A DNA stretch of 64,000 nucleotides from Euryodendron excelsum (Eukaryota > Streptophyta > Magnoliopsida > Ericales > Pentaphylacaceae), in NCBI GenBank assembly GCA_033060915.1, contig CM065377.1:34969183-35033182 (forward strand), in the 5' to 3' direction. Below, piece after piece: positions 1 through 11,778 of this stretch. A program made the translations under genes and the position numbers. How positions within the stretch are numbered: position 1 is the stretch's first letter; each line of letters begins with the position of its first letter. The notes under the pieces are model-generated. The model searched no databases. It was not told the origin of the DNA and saw only the letters and a program-made list of their open reading frames with translations.

Positions 1-285
1 TCATCTAGGGCATCCTCTATAGTAGCCCTAGCGAGGCCACCCTCTCCTCATCAATAGCATTAGTCCTCTGCTTGACCAAAGCAGATCTCGTTAATTGCTC
101 CAGCGTAGATCATTGTCTCTTGCATCAGCCACCCAGACAAGCCCCAGCTCAGACTCAATGCCAATCAATGTGGTCATCTGAGCATGCCAATCATCCCTAT
201 CAGCCCAATCATCAATAGTAGCAGTCCTCTCCTTGGCTAGAGTAGTTCTCGTCATCGCCAATTCAGTTTTCAGTCCTGCCCCCTT
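1..285 (-). pseudogene. Fragment of antisense element gene, coiled-coil-like region
   Basis: Read on the minus strand this encodes hydrophilic, Ala/Arg/Glu-rich sequence (for example LARATIEDAL and LAKERTATIDDWADRDDW) with in-frame stops. I recognise no catalytic domain. The first ~115 bases are nearly repeated at 12229-12357, which lies upstream of an AT-rich stretch, a polypurine tract and an LTR start. That context suggests a scrap of the antisense gene carried by this retroelement family, probably its coiled-coil or C-terminal part. Solo LTR 1 inserted directly after it (target duplication CCCTT), and the interrupted sequence resumes at 4833. The left side is cut by the window edge. The family assignment is inferred from position, not from a recognised domain. 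Confidence 0.45.
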
Positions 286-1299
286 TGTAAGCACCCCATT
301 TTTGCCCGCTCAAAAATCTCCGATCTGTTTGGACTCATATTAAAACTGACCCAAACACAATTAAGTCCTAATCAATTTTTCAGACTTAATCCAATCAATC
401 AATCGCTTCGTGGGTCCACCAGGCCCAATAGAGGCATAATGACCAAAATGCCCTCATAGCATTGCTCGGTTCAATTCCAATCGGCACATCTTCCTAGAGA
501 CGGTAAGTCCCCATTTCAATCTCAAATCCAATTTCAAAACCAAATTCCAAATCAAATTCAATCTGGCATGCCTTTCGAGAAAGTTAATCTCTCAAGCGGT
601 AAGTTCATCCAGTCCAGCACATTTTTTAAGAAAACTCTTTAGAACGGTAAGTCCCTTCAAACCCGTCGATCGGGATGGAACTTAAGTCCTCGAGATGGTA
701 GAATGGTTCACCTTTGACTCCTACTAGCCCGACAATGTAGAATGTCCTTTATTCGGCACGTCTTTCGAAAAAGTTGATTCCTTAGACGATAAGTCCACCT
801 AGCAGCTTCTCGTGATCAAGCAGTGTCCGAAATGAATGCGCACTGTCAGAGTGGAGGAAACACTCGCAAATATCACAACTGTCAGAGTGGCATAAACACT
901 CGCAAATAGGTCGACATCGAGAATTGCCAGCAAACCCCCTATGTCACGGGATCGAACTTGCCTTTTAGTTGTGGCACGTTTACCAAAGGACGAGATATCT
1001 ATGGAAACCAACTTGTCACACACTGTTAGAGTGATGAAAACACTCAGAACCCATGTCAACACCAGTGCCTGCTAGCCCATTCTAGTGAAAAATAACCAAA
1101 CTGCCCTTTAGGCCTTTTTCGGCCATGCTTTTCGAGAAAGTACCTAAGTCCTCAAAGCAGTAAGTCCACCTTTCAAGAATGTCCCAAAGACAATCCAGCA
1201 TGTTCGAATGCCTTCTAGTCGGTTTTGGACCAATTTCGAAACCATCCGATCAAAATGACTATTTTACCCCTAGGCACTCGATTGCCTCCGGGAACCTCA

Positions 1300-1640
1300 C
1301 CGGCTTTGGGTATCAAACTGGTAGCATCCCGAGAATGCTTCTAATAGTATTCTCAATCTTCTAGCACCTTTTCGAAACATTCCAAGTCTTTTCCGGTAAT
1401 CCCGATGTAAAATGACTGTTTTGCCCCTAGTAGGCCGGTCGCCTTTTCCAACCACACCGGCTCTGGACATCAAATCGGTAACCTTCCGAAACACTCTTAA
1501 GGGTGTTTCCAATCTTCAAACCTTCTCATGGGATATTCCAAGTCCATTCCGGTGGTTTTTTGGTCTAGTTGATTATTTTGCCCCTAGTAACTCGGTTGGC
1601 CTTTCAAACATTTCGGCAATGTTTTCCAAGCCCGTTACCC
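1300..1640 (+). repeat. U3 tandem repeat, about 157-bp period (two units)
   Basis: Two diverged units carry the same order of blocks: ACCGGCT..GG.TATCAAA, a short spacer, TTCCAAGTC..TTCCGGT, and GACTGTTTTGCCCCTAG followed by GGCCGGTCGCC. The TCCAAG landmark recurs at 1381 and 1537, 156 bases apart. The same unit is seen in the other A-type LTRs. Confidence 0.7.
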
Positions 1641-1957
1641 TAGGACACTATTTCAAGGGTTTCTACCCCTTTCCGGCCTTTTGAATCATTCCCGGCCTCC
1701 CGATGTATTCCCGGACCTTCTAGAGTCACTCATAGTGGAGCCAAGCCAAAAATTGCATGGTGGTCACTAGTACAGGTTCCCAAATCTTTTGCCTTGCGTA
1801 TTAAGGGTTGAAAGATACATTTCTTGCTGCCCTTAAAGTTTTCCTAAGTGGTTGGCACCACTGCTAAGCCAAAAATTAGCCTGGCACCACTCCTAGTGGC
1901 ACTAGTGGAATTTTTGCCTTGGCGCTACTACAACAAGCGCCAGGCTATTTTTGTGTC

Positions 1958-1965
1958 TATAAATA
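1958..1965 (+). promoter_or_regulatory. LTR 1 TATA box
   Basis: TATAAATA, preceded by degenerate GGCGC..GCGCC boxes (about 1920-1945) and followed by a CT-rich leader. The same octamer sits at the equivalent place in all LTR copies that contain this region. It marks the U3/R boundary at about 1990. Confidence 0.75.
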
Positions 1966-2233
1966 CATACTCTCCCACTGTGTGAAAAGGGTCCACAAAA
2001 TCAGTTCAAAAACTCTGTTTTTCAAAATACAGAGCGCGAAATCTCTCCAAACCCTATCTCTCTCTAGTATCTTCAAACCCTAGCCTCCATACACTTAAAC
2101 CCTAACATCCATGCACTCTATACACTTAAACACAAGCCTCTAAAACCTCCATTGAAGACTCAAAATGTTGTAACATGGAAACTCTCAAGGATCAAGCAAA
2201 GCAAAGCAAACAAATCAAGTAAAACAAGAAGAA

Positions 2234-2246
2234 GACAAGGTAGGCT
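2234..2246 (+). other. Putative 5' splice site in LTR leader
   Basis: GACAAG|GTAGGC, with the exon end at 2239, about 280 bases after the TATA box. Equivalent donors are present in five other LTR copies (see findings). The matching acceptor would lie in the element interior, which this solo LTR lacks. Confidence 0.55.
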
Positions 2247-4832
2247 TTCTCTTTACGTTTACATATTTTCCCCTATCTCTTATTTCTCCTAACCCACTTG
2301 GATTTTCTTCTATTTTAATCCCCCATCTTTTATCTCCCTTTCTTGCATGCTTGAAACAAGGGACTCCCCGATTCATGTGTAGGAAGGATTGTTGAAAATC
2401 ACCGTATCGGGGGCTTTCTTCTAGTTCAACCTTAGACTGTGTGGATTCAGTCCCCCTTGATTATATGGTAAAGCCTAACCTTGTATGTTCACGACCCTAC
2501 TTACATTTTGCATATCATACATCCATTCAAAACTTGTTTTTAAAGTTTGCATCAAAATCCTCTTTTAAAAATTGCATTAAAAAACATAATCCTAAAGTGA
2601 TTCTAGCCATTCCATGGTTAGGGTTGTTTTAGGAAAGTGTTATATTCATTGTGACCATCAAAGTCCATATTTTGAGTGTAAATCCTAAATTATTTTTCAT
2701 CAAAACCACATTCTTAAGATGATTTTAGCCATTCTATGACTAGGGTTGTTTTGGAAAAGTGTGATATTCAACGTGATCATATTGGTCCATATTTTAAATC
2801 CGTGTTGTTTTCAAAATCACATTCCTAGAACAGTTCTAATCTATTCATGGTTAGAATTGTTTTAGAGAAAGTGAGATATTCAAAAAGTTTTCAAAAAGTC
2901 CATATTCAACTCATTTCCAAATTGCTTTTCAAACTCCTTTCCAAAAACTCTTTTAAAAAATCTATTTTCCAAAAATTATTTTCAAACTTCTTTCTAAAAG
3001 CTCTCTTCAAAAATTTACTTTCTAAAAACTCTCTTCAAGTTTCCTTCCTAGATACTCTCTTCAAAAGGTCTACTTTTCAAAAACTCTTTTTCTTGGAGTC
3101 CATGTTAAGCCATAGATTCGATGGTTAGGAAACCCTAGTTTCTTTCCTAAAAACATAATTTCCTCTTTTGCTTCAAATCATAGGTTTCCAAAACTATCTT
3201 CTACTTCAAATCCTAGATTTTCAAAATCACTTTTTCTACACCAAATCATAGATTTTCAAATCCAAGATTTTCAAAATCAAACCTTTCTAATTCCATGTCA
3301 AATCCAGTCTTTCAAATTAGGAAACTAGATCAAATCCTCCAATTTTAGAAACCAAATCGAATCATCTTTTTTTGGAAATAAAATATAATCTTCTACTTTA
3401 GGAAATAGGAATCAAATCTTTCTAAATTCGAAAATTTTCTAAAATGAAACTTTCCTATTTTGAAACTTTTCTAAATTCAAAGATTTCTAAAATCTAGTCT
3501 TTCCTAAACCTAACTTTTTTAAATTCATTCAAATCAAGTGATTAAGTGAAGTCTTTCTAAATCAAATCAAATCTTCCTTAAATTCAATTTTCCTAAATTG
3601 AACATTTCCTAATTCGAACCTTTCCTAAATCCAACTTTCTAAAATCAAGCCTCTCAAGTTTGAATCAAATCTTCCTAATTCAACTACATGTTCCAACCCT
3701 AGGATACCTAAATCTTAGTTCAACCCTAATCCTAAAGTTAGGAAGCTTCAGCTCTTTTCTAAAACTCCTTTCTAAACCAAGATGGTTTTTTAATTTCAAT
3801 CTAAGTCAACAAGTTTTCAAAACTCAACTCCTTCTTTCCTAAGTCTAGTCCAAGTTCTCTTTCAAAATTCAATTCCTTTTGCAAGTCCAATTATAAGTTT
3901 AGGTTCAATTTCAAATCAAATTTCAAATTCAAATCTTCTATTCCAAGTTCAAGTTCAACTCTTTTCATATCAAACTCTTTTCTAACCAAATCTTTTTTAA
4001 TCAAACTTCTCCAAAACGTAAAAGTGTCTATTTTTAATTGAACTCTTGTCCGAACTACGACTGACCTAATTCCCCACAAAGGGATATGTAGACAACCCTC
4101 ATGGGTGCGGTCACAACCTTTTCCAAACTTTCAATTCCATAATCTTTTTCACATTTTCAATTCCATAATCTATTTTAAGTTTCTAATTCTAAAATCTATT
4201 TCCAATCTTTAATTTCTAAAGCCTTCTTTCATAATCAAATATTTTTTTTCAAATCTATTTCCAAAATCAAAACCTTTTTCTTGCCCTTGCATATCATGCA
4301 TCATGTCAAACTTCTTTTCTACAGTTCTCTTTCAAAGTGGATATAATTGGACAATTGTTAATCAAAGATTCTAATGGGTGAACCTAGAAGGAATAGACAC
4401 GTAGGTACCACAACGGTGGGGTAGGGTGACGGCTTAGTGCGTCTTCCCTACACGTAACCAACTTTTGAACCTAGATCACTATTTTTAAAGACCAAAACGG
4501 AGTTATTTTCAAAGAAGGCTTAAAACTTTTCAAAGATTTCCAAACAATCTATTTTCTTAAAAAACCCTCTCTTGAGGAAATTTTCAAAACCTTTTCCAAA
4601 ATCCTAAGTGTAATCTTCAGATTGTGTATAGTTTTAGGTGACACAACTCACCTTAATCAAGTTATGTGGTGACTCCAAAATTTTTTCCAGAAGTCCTTCA
4701 TCAAATCAAATTTCAATTCAAACCTAGTCGCACTCGTCCTTCTAGGAGGATGAGTTCTAACAAGAGAGTACCGTGTTTTTTTCACTTGTGTGTAATTTCC
4801 TTAAGTGCGAAAAATTGGAGCGCGACGCCCTT

Positions 4833-5095
4833 CAATTCCAAATTCAGTTAGCAAGACAACCTCTCCTGCGTCAATCATCCCAAAGGTAAGGTAGAGGAAA
4901 AGGGAAAAGGAAAGAACTCATCAACCCGAAGAATATATAAGTTAAAAGAGAGAGAGAGAGAGAAGACAGAAAAAAGAAGATGCTCAAAAAAATGGAAAAA
5001 AAAAAAAGGAAAAAAAGAGAGAGAGAGAAGACAAAAAAAAAAAAAAAAAAGAAGATGCACAAAAAAGGGGAAAAGAGAAAATAAGGACAGAAACT
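4833..5095. repeat. Interrupted host-element sequence running into purine-rich low-complexity DNA
   Basis: After the second CCCTT the fragment broken by LTR 1 continues for about 55 bases. It then passes into A/G-only sequence with two (GA)n runs (about 4950-4965 and 5017-5029) and long A runs. No gene is seen. Confidence 0.6.
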
Positions 5096-5682
5096 ACTAG
5101 TGGACTAGGAATATGACGACGAACGAACTGATTACAGTCATTTCATTGTCCGATAATAGTTTGGAATTGCATGGCATGCTTTATCTTACTTGTTGATGGA
5201 GTAAATTTATGTTTTTAACAGTTGTCTCTATTAAACTTTGGAGTTTCTAAGCAAGATGATCAACTGCTTAATGTAAGTAAGAAGTGAGATTCCATGATTC
5301 ATGGTGTCTTGCCATTGCATTCTAGAAAATTGTTTTTAGGGGATTGTCTTGACATGACCCCAACCCGCATTGGCGTGTTCCACGCTAGAAGTTTATGTAT
5401 AAGTAAAAGTAATGAGCCTAAATGATATCTACTTGGCTAGACCTTTTGGTTGTGTTCCCGCGTTGTTAGTTAGGAATACTATTCTTATGAAAAATTTATA
5501 CCGAAACTCCTACTAGAATGATGTGACAGTGGCAGTTTTATAATTAAAAGTCATAATGATGAGTGTTTGTTTTAAAGTAAAAGACTATCATTCAAATATA
5601 TTATTCTATATGAAAATTCTGTATGAATTTTCTGTTTGTATAACATTATTTTGTTGCTTATGGACAAGGATTTTCTCTAACT
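5096..5682. other. Low-copy-looking AT-rich DNA, no gene recognised
   Basis: This stretch lacks the LTR landmarks and G-poor repeats of the rest of the window. It may be older non-LTR intergenic DNA. Short open frames here have no recognisable domains. Confidence 0.4.
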
Positions 5683-5903
5683 CAGGTTGGAGAAATTCCT
5701 TTTGCCCTGTGTACGTGGCAGCATATCAAGCTGCCATGTATTAAAATTTTGTTAGTAATTTATTTATATTCTCCCTATATTTTAGGCACTAATCTTGAAA
5801 TTACTATATCTGTAAAAGATATTCAAGTACAAATAAATATATAAATATATGATCAAATACTATGTTGCCACGTACACAAAGCAGGATGAATTATTCCAAC
5901 CTG
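5683..5903. mobile_element. MITE-like inverted repeat, about 220 bp
   Basis: The left arm (5683-5722) begins CAGGTTGGAG and contains GTGTACGTGGCAGCAT. The right arm (5861-5903) contains TGTTGCCACGTACACA and ends TTCCAACCTG, the reverse complement with a few mismatches. The interior is AT-rich and non-coding, as expected of a non-autonomous DNA transposon. I see no clear target duplication, so the superfamily is open. Confidence 0.55.
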
Positions 5904-5930
5904 GGTTGGAGGAAATCCTTAACCATTGCT

Positions 5931-6158
5931 TATAGCCTATTTGGAACTCGAGAGAGGGAAGAAAATGGAGGAGAAAATTTGAAAGGGAGGAAGAAGAAAG
6001 AGGCAAAAAACATAATGACTCTCTCTCTCTCTCTCTCTATCTCTCCCCTTCTGTTTTATTTTATTTTATTTTCCTTTCAAAACCAAACAAAAAAAATTTC
6101 TTATTTTTCTCTTTTCCTTTCTTTCTCTCTCCTCCAAATTCCAAACAGGCTGCTATGG
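5931..6158. mobile_element. Second MITE-like element with (CT)n core
   Basis: The left end TATAGCCTATTTGGAACTCG and the right end TTCCAAACAGGCTGCTA are imperfect inverted repeats. They enclose a purine-rich half, a CT microsatellite (about 6018-6040) and a pyrimidine-rich half, so the whole unit could fold back. Non-coding. Boundaries are approximate. Confidence 0.4.
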
Positions 6159-6243
6159 TATAAAAAATGACCTGTACATGACTCTGACAGCTCGAGGGCA
6201 ATGCAGTGGTGAGCAATTGATTGTGTCAAATGACAATGAAAGA

Positions 6244-6595
6244 AAATGATCAGGGTTGCCTCAAGAATCTGATATTTGAAAATCATTTTGAAAAAGAGCT
6301 TTTGAAAGCACTTAGGGTTTTGGAACCCTAATATGGACAATCTTGAAGGTTGTATTTGATGTACCACTTTCTCTTGGAATTCCTAACCATAAAGGAATAG
6401 GGACACTTTAGGATTGTAAGTTTTTAGAAATATTTTGAAAATAGTTTTGAAAAATGTTAAGTGTCTAGCCATTTTCGTCGAGACAAGTTTAAGAGAATTC
6501 TTGAAAATATTTTAGAATAGAGTGTGGAAGATTTGGAAAAGATTTTTGAATTGATTTTTGAAAACTTAAGAGAGTATGATCTTCTGAATGCATGT
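6244..6595 (-). mobile_element. LTR fragment, subfamily B
   Basis: Its reverse complement matches the plus-strand B-type LTR around 10300-10530, for example CTTTATGGTTAGG.ATTCCAAGAGAA and CAACCTTCAAGATTGTCC. It is cut on the right by the A-type LTR fragment beginning at 6596. Confidence 0.65.
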
Positions 6596-7572
6596 TGTTG
6601 CGCCCCGATTTTTTGCACCCGAGGAAAATACGCATAAGGGAAAAAAATACAGTACTCTCTCGTTAGAACTCATCTTCCTAGAAGGACGAGTGCGACTAGG
6701 TTTGAATTGAAAATTTGATTTGATTAAGGGCTTTTGCAAAAGATTTGGAGTTGCCACCTAACTTGATTAAGGTGAGTTAAGTCACCTAAAACTAAGCACA
6801 ATCTGAAGATTACACTTAAGGCTTTTGAAAAGATTTTGAAAACTCCCTCAAGAGAGGGTTTTTAAGAAAATAGGTTGTTTAGCAACTTTTGTTAGTATTT
6901 AAGCCCTTTTTTGAAAGCAACTGTATTTTGGTCTTTAAAAACAGTGATCTAGATTTGGAGATTGGTTACGTGTAGAGAAGACGCACTAAGCTATCACCCT
7001 ACCCCGCCCTTGCGCTACCTATATGTCTATTTACCCTAGGTTCACTCATTCAGAATCTTTGATTAATAAATGTCCAAATATATCCACTTTAGAAAAGAAC
7101 TATTAGAAAGAAAATTGACATGATGCATGACATGCAAGTGTAAGAATAAGACTTTATTTAGAAAATAAACTTTGAAGAAAAGATTTGAGGTTTGAAAATA
7201 CACTTGAAAAGAAAGGTTTGATTTTCAAAGAGGTTTTTAAAAATTGGAAACTTGAAATAGATGGAAATTGGAAAATTGATTTTGGAGTTAAAAAATTGAA
7301 ATAGATCATGGAATTGGAAGTTTGAAAAAGGTTATGGAATTGGAAACTTGAAAAAGATTGTGACCGCACCCGTGAGGGCTGCCTACGTATCTCTTTTTGG
7401 GAATCAAGTTAGTCGTAGTTTGGACAAGAGTCCGATTGAAAATAGACATTTTGAGATTTTAGAAATGTTTGATTTGAAAAAAAATTGATTAGAAAAGAGT
7501 TTGATTTGAAAAAGAGATTTGATTTAAACTTGGAATAGAAGATTTGAAACTGAAATTTGATTTGAACGGCAC
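6596..7572 (-). mobile_element. Truncated LTR 2, subfamily A (3' part only)
   Basis: It starts TGTTGCGCCCCG, the reverse complement of the family 3' end. It then follows the conserved terminal block on the minus strand: the CGCACTCGTCC..TAGGA motif, the CACCTTAATCAAGTTAGGTGGC motif, the GTGCGGTCACAA motif and part of the G-poor stretch. Sequence identity with the family stops near 7572, where B-type sequence begins, so the U3, R and TATA regions are missing. No right-hand target duplication can be found because of the truncation. Confidence 0.75.
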
Positions 7573-7677
7573 CTCAAAACTATGTTGGCCTTGGGTATCG
7601 AATGACGGGTCCCACCATGCACCCCTGTTTAACTTGAGGTGAACCTTACGACACTAAACACTCTCGACTCAACGAAA

Positions 7678-8130
7678 GCCCCTTGGAGCGTCTCACGGAC
7701 GCTCTACCAAAGTTGTCTTTTTTCCCGATTCCCTAGTTATACCACACCGTCAAACGACTTGAGAAATACATAAACCAGGGAATTCCTGAAAGCTCGTCCA
7801 TAGGTCTTTCCATCGATACGGCTCAATTGGATAGATCGCTTCCCGAAGCTCCTCATCGCATGGCTCGAAAACTGCCACTTTCATTAACCCCTAGAGTGTC
7901 TCATAGACGCTCTGCCAAGATTAACTTTTTCTCCAATTTTCTAACTATAACACACCGTCAAATGACTTGAGAAATGCATAAATTAGGGAATTCTCAAAAG
8001 TATTTCCAGAACACTCTCCATCGGTATGGTCCAATCGGAGAGATCGCTTACCAAAGGCCTCGATCATGTAGCACACAAACGCTACTTTTGAACCCCCACG
8101 GAACGTATTACAGACACTTTGCAAAAATGT
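7678..8130 (+). repeat. B-type U3 tandem repeat, 205-210 bp
   Basis: Units start near 7678, 7888 and 8093, each with CCCC(T/C), an inverted GCGTCTCACGGACGCTCT-like core, then CACACCGTCAAACGACTTGAG, AGGGAATTC and GGATAGATCGCTTCCC-like blocks. The third unit is partial. It lies in U3 upstream of the TATA box. Confidence 0.65.
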
Positions 8131-8453
8131 GTTTTCGTGCACACTTCTCGAGAAAATATCTCACTCTTCCGAATACCTTTCAAGCTTTTTGAAAATTCAA
8201 AATTCATGAGAAACACTATAATAACACCGTGAATGTAACTGATTTTCCCGAATCCTTTCTGATTGGCACAATTATCGAGACAACATTTAAACAAACATTC
8301 CCGATAGCGTAGCACATGCTACATGCGCCCAAATTTTGGAACAAATCAATCAAACTTTGCTTAACCCTTAAGATTTAGCCAGTACAATGAGTGCCACATG
8401 GCATTCTGCCAGTGGAACAGTATTGGCACATGTGCTAGGCCTCCAGCTTTACC

Positions 8454-8461
8454 TATAAATA
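8454..8461 (+). promoter_or_regulatory. LTR 3 TATA box
   Basis: TATAAATA just after TTTACC, with CT-rich leader sequence downstream, matching the position in other LTRs. Confidence 0.65.
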
Positions 8462-9834
8462 CATGCCTCCCTCTTTGCATATTCTAAAATCGAAATCAAT
8501 AGCAAAGCTCTGCTAAAATTGCTTCAGAATCTCGAATTCCTATATACATCCCACACTTCAAACACTTAGGCTAGATTCCACCTCCCCTTAACCTATACAC
8601 TACACCTATATAGCCTTCAATGCCTTAGAATATCTCATTCCAGCCCCTTCAAACCTTTTCAAGGCTATTCAAGCTCAAGTCAAGCCATCCATGGAGGTTT
8701 GAAAGTGTTTGAAGGCAAAATGTAGTATTTTCTTTACATTTTTGCAATTCCCACTCTTCTCTTTTCCCTCCTAGCCTCCTTAGGCTATTCTCTATTTTAA
8801 TTCTCAATTTTTACCCCATTTTCTTACAAGCTTGAAACAAGGAAGCTCATAGTTTATACCTAGAGGAAAGTTTGTGAGAGCTACGGTGTAGGGAACTTCT
8901 CACAAACCTACTTTAAGATGGTATGGCCTTAGAGCACCTTGCTATGTGGTTAAGCCTCTAGCCTTGTATGATTTTATGACTCTTTTGCATATAATTGTCT
9001 TGTTAATGTTTTGCATGCTTGGCTTTATTTTTATATTTCCAAAACTTTCACTATCTCTATTTCTATGGCAATCTCAAGCTCTATATTCAAATGTTTTTCT
9101 AAAAATGGACCTAGAATTGGTTCCTTGAAGTCTAGGTCAAACCCTCAATTTCTACACTTTAGAAAGCCCTCTTTAAGTCGACTTCATTTTACAACCCTAC
9201 ATTTCATTGCTTTTCAAAATTGCATGAAAATGGCTTTCAAACACTCTTCTTCCATGTTGATTTTCAATGGTTTTACTCTCTTGAATTTTGTGGTTGAAAT
9301 GGTCCTTTGAAATCCTCTCTTGAGTGGTCTCCCCATTATCTTGACCATATGAACCCTAGTTCATTGGAGTTAGCTCTATTCTCTTTAAAATTGTTTTCAA
9401 AACAATTCCCTTTGAAAAGGGTTTTCAAAATTGCACTCTCTTCAACTTGCATAAAAATCACTCCCCTAAAGGTTGGAATGGTCCCATAGAGTCTTCTTTG
9501 GAGTGATTTTCTTCAAATCAACCATATGAACTCTTATTCTTTAGAGTGGTCTTCAACTTGTTAAAAGTGGTTTTCCAAAACCTCCTTTCCAAAGCCAATT
9601 TTCAAGAGGTCATTCTCTTTAATTTTCAAGTCTTCAAAATTATCTATTCAATGTTGATTTTTACAAATTTTGCCTTCTTGAGTTTATGGGTGAAATGGTT
9701 TCAAAGCAACCCTCTCTGGAGTGGTTTTCAAATATCAACCATAAGACCCTAACACTCACTTGAGTGGCTTTCATAAAATGGTTTTCAAAACATACTTTCA
9801 AATTTCATGCATAAGACCATCCTTCTAAAACCAC

Positions 9835-10140
9835 TAGGTCAAAACCCTAGTTCAAAACCATCCTTCAACCCTAGGTTAACTTGACCTTAGGTCAGCCAAA
9901 TCCTAGGTTAACCTAATCTTAGTTAGTTGACCCTAGATCATCCAAGCCCTAGGCTAACCTAACCTTAGTTAGTTAACCCTAGGTCACCTTAACCCTAGGT
10001 TAACCCAACCTTAGTTAGTTAACCCTATGTTAACCTATCCTTAGTTTGTTAACCCAAGGTAATCTTAACCCTAGGTTAACCTAACCTTAGTTAGTTAACC
10101 CTAGGTCACCTTAACCCTAGGTTAACACAACCTAGGTTAG
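9835..10140 (+). repeat. 46-bp minisatellite rich in AACCCTAGG and GTTAAC
   Basis: About six to seven diverged copies of a unit containing AACCCTAGGTTAACC, AACCTTAGTTAGTT and AACCCTAGGTCACC. It superficially resembles plant telomere DNA (CCCTAAA) but the register is broken by TTAACC, so it is a local minisatellite inside the B-type LTR. Confidence 0.75.
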
Positions 10141-11712
10141 TAAGCTTCAAGGGACCAATTTAAGGACCCTTTTCAAATGACCCTTCAACTCAAAAACCAT
10201 CTTATTCTCTTAAGATTTCAAAAATTAACTCCAAAACCTTTCCAAACATTCCCTCACTCTATCTTCAAAAATGTCTCCAAAAAGTTCTCTTACACTTGTC
10301 TCAACTAAAATGACTAGACGCTTAACATTTTCCAAAGACTATTTTCAAAAATGTTTTCAAAAACTCACAACTCTAAAGTGTCCCTACCCCTTTTATGGTT
10401 AGGGATTCCAAGAGAAGGTGATACATTAAGTACAACCTTCAAGATTGTCCATACTATGGTTCCAAAGCCCTACGTGTTTTTAAAAATGAATTTTAAAACC
10501 TTTTCAAATACAAGTTTACTAAAGCACTTCCAAACCCTACCTCCAAGGTTTTCAGAATAAGACTTCAAAACATTTTCGATACTCTCTTGAGTTATGTCAA
10601 AAACATTCCAAAATACTTTCAAAATCACATTTCAAGAGCACCTTAAAAACCCTTCAAGTTCTATTCCAAAAACATTCCAACATCCAATTTCAAATCAAAA
10701 TTCTCAAGTCCTCTTTTCTCAAAGATCACAAAGTGTCTTCCAACCTTTCCAAAGACCTCAAAGGGTCTTCAAACATTCCAAAGACTCTAATGCGCCTATT
10801 TTCCATCGGGCTCTTACTTGAACTACAAATGACTTGATTCTTACCAAATGAGATACGTAGGCAACCTGAAATGGTGTAGTCATAACTCTTATTTCAACTC
10901 AAGTTCCCTTTCCAAAACTTTTTATCCATTTAGGATTCCTATTTCAAACTCCTTCGAAACTTTCACGTTTTCAACCTTCTTCCAAAACTCACCTCATGCA
11001 TCATTCATCCAAAAAGTGATGACTAAACCCCATTTTCAAAACTCTAAAGTGGATATTAAGTGGATAATGGTAACCGGTTATTCAAATGAGTGAACAAAGG
11101 GTGATTAGACATGTAGGTGCCAAAAGGGCGGAGTAAGTGATGGTCTTAGGATATCTTCCCTACATGTAACCAACCCCCGGATCACAGATTTCTATTTTCG
11201 AAAGACCAAAATGGAGTTATTTTCAAAAAAGGCTTAAAATTTTTCAAAGGTTGCCAAACAACCTATTTTCTTAAAAACCCTTTCCCCAGACCTTCGGATT
11301 ATACTTAGTTCTAGGTGACCTAACTCACCTTAATCAAGTTAGGTGGCAACTCCAAACTTTTTCTAAAAAGGCCTTAATCAAATCAATTTCAAGTTCAAAT
11401 CTAGTCGCACTCGTCCTTCTAGGAAGATGAGTTCTAATAACAGAGTTCCGTGTTTTGTCCGAGCCAAAAGGACTTGGTTAAAAACCAGGGCGCAACACTG
11501 TGCATTCATAAAATAAAAAAGAGAAAAAAAATTAGGACATGCATTCAATTCAATTTTTATATAAACCTGTGCATTCATCAAAAAGTAAGATGTGCATTCA
11601 ATTCTATTCTTGTATATGCATTCATCAAAAAGTATAAACATGCACTCAACCCTTTACCCGTGCCTTTGTAGAATTGGCATAAGTAAGCTGTTTTTGCAAA
11701 AAACTTACTTTA

Positions 11713-11718
<6 letters not shown>

Positions 11719-11774
<56 letters not shown>
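11719..11774. repeat. (CT)n microsatellite
   Basis: About 28 CT dinucleotides without interruption. Such long perfect tracts are usually length-variable. Confidence 0.95.

Positions 11775-11778
<4 letters not shown>

Larger units (their letters stand above)
286..4827 (+). mobile_element. Solo LTR 1, subfamily A, TSD CCCTT
   Basis: The left end reads TGTAAGCACCCC and the right end GCGCGACG (family end GCGCGACA, last base mutated). CCCTT lies immediately outside both ends (281-285 and 4828-4832), a perfect 5-bp target duplication. No primer-binding site follows and no polypurine tract precedes, so this is a solo LTR left by LTR-LTR recombination. In order it holds a GC-richer U3 with ~157-bp repeats (about 1300-1640), a TATA box at 1958, a CT-rich leader, a splice-donor-like CAAG|GTAGGC at 2239/2240, a G-poor AT-rich stretch (about 2460-4060), and a conserved terminal block (about 4030-4827) that recurs in every subfamily. 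Confidence 0.9.
7573..11497 (+). mobile_element. LTR 3, subfamily B, 5'-truncated
   Basis: The right end is GGGCGCAACA at 11497, after the conserved terminal block (CCTTAATCAAGTTAGGTGGC at about 11329, CTAGTCGCACTCGTCCTTCT at about 11401). A TATA box is at 8454. Upstream of it U3 carries 205-210-bp tandem repeats unlike subfamily A. Downstream is a G-poor stretch with a 46-bp minisatellite. No TGTAAGC start is present, so the left end is lost at the junction with LTR 2. No primer-binding site follows the end. The terminal block is shared with A and C, while U3 is private to B. Confidence 0.7.

Noticed and set aside
4871..5062. Phe/Ser-rich membrane-like frames
   Set aside because: They are translations of a purine-rich low-complexity tract.
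10848..11093. 81-codon frame in the B LTR
   Set aside because: It covers the conserved non-coding terminal block; equivalent stretches in the A and C copies are not open in the same frame.
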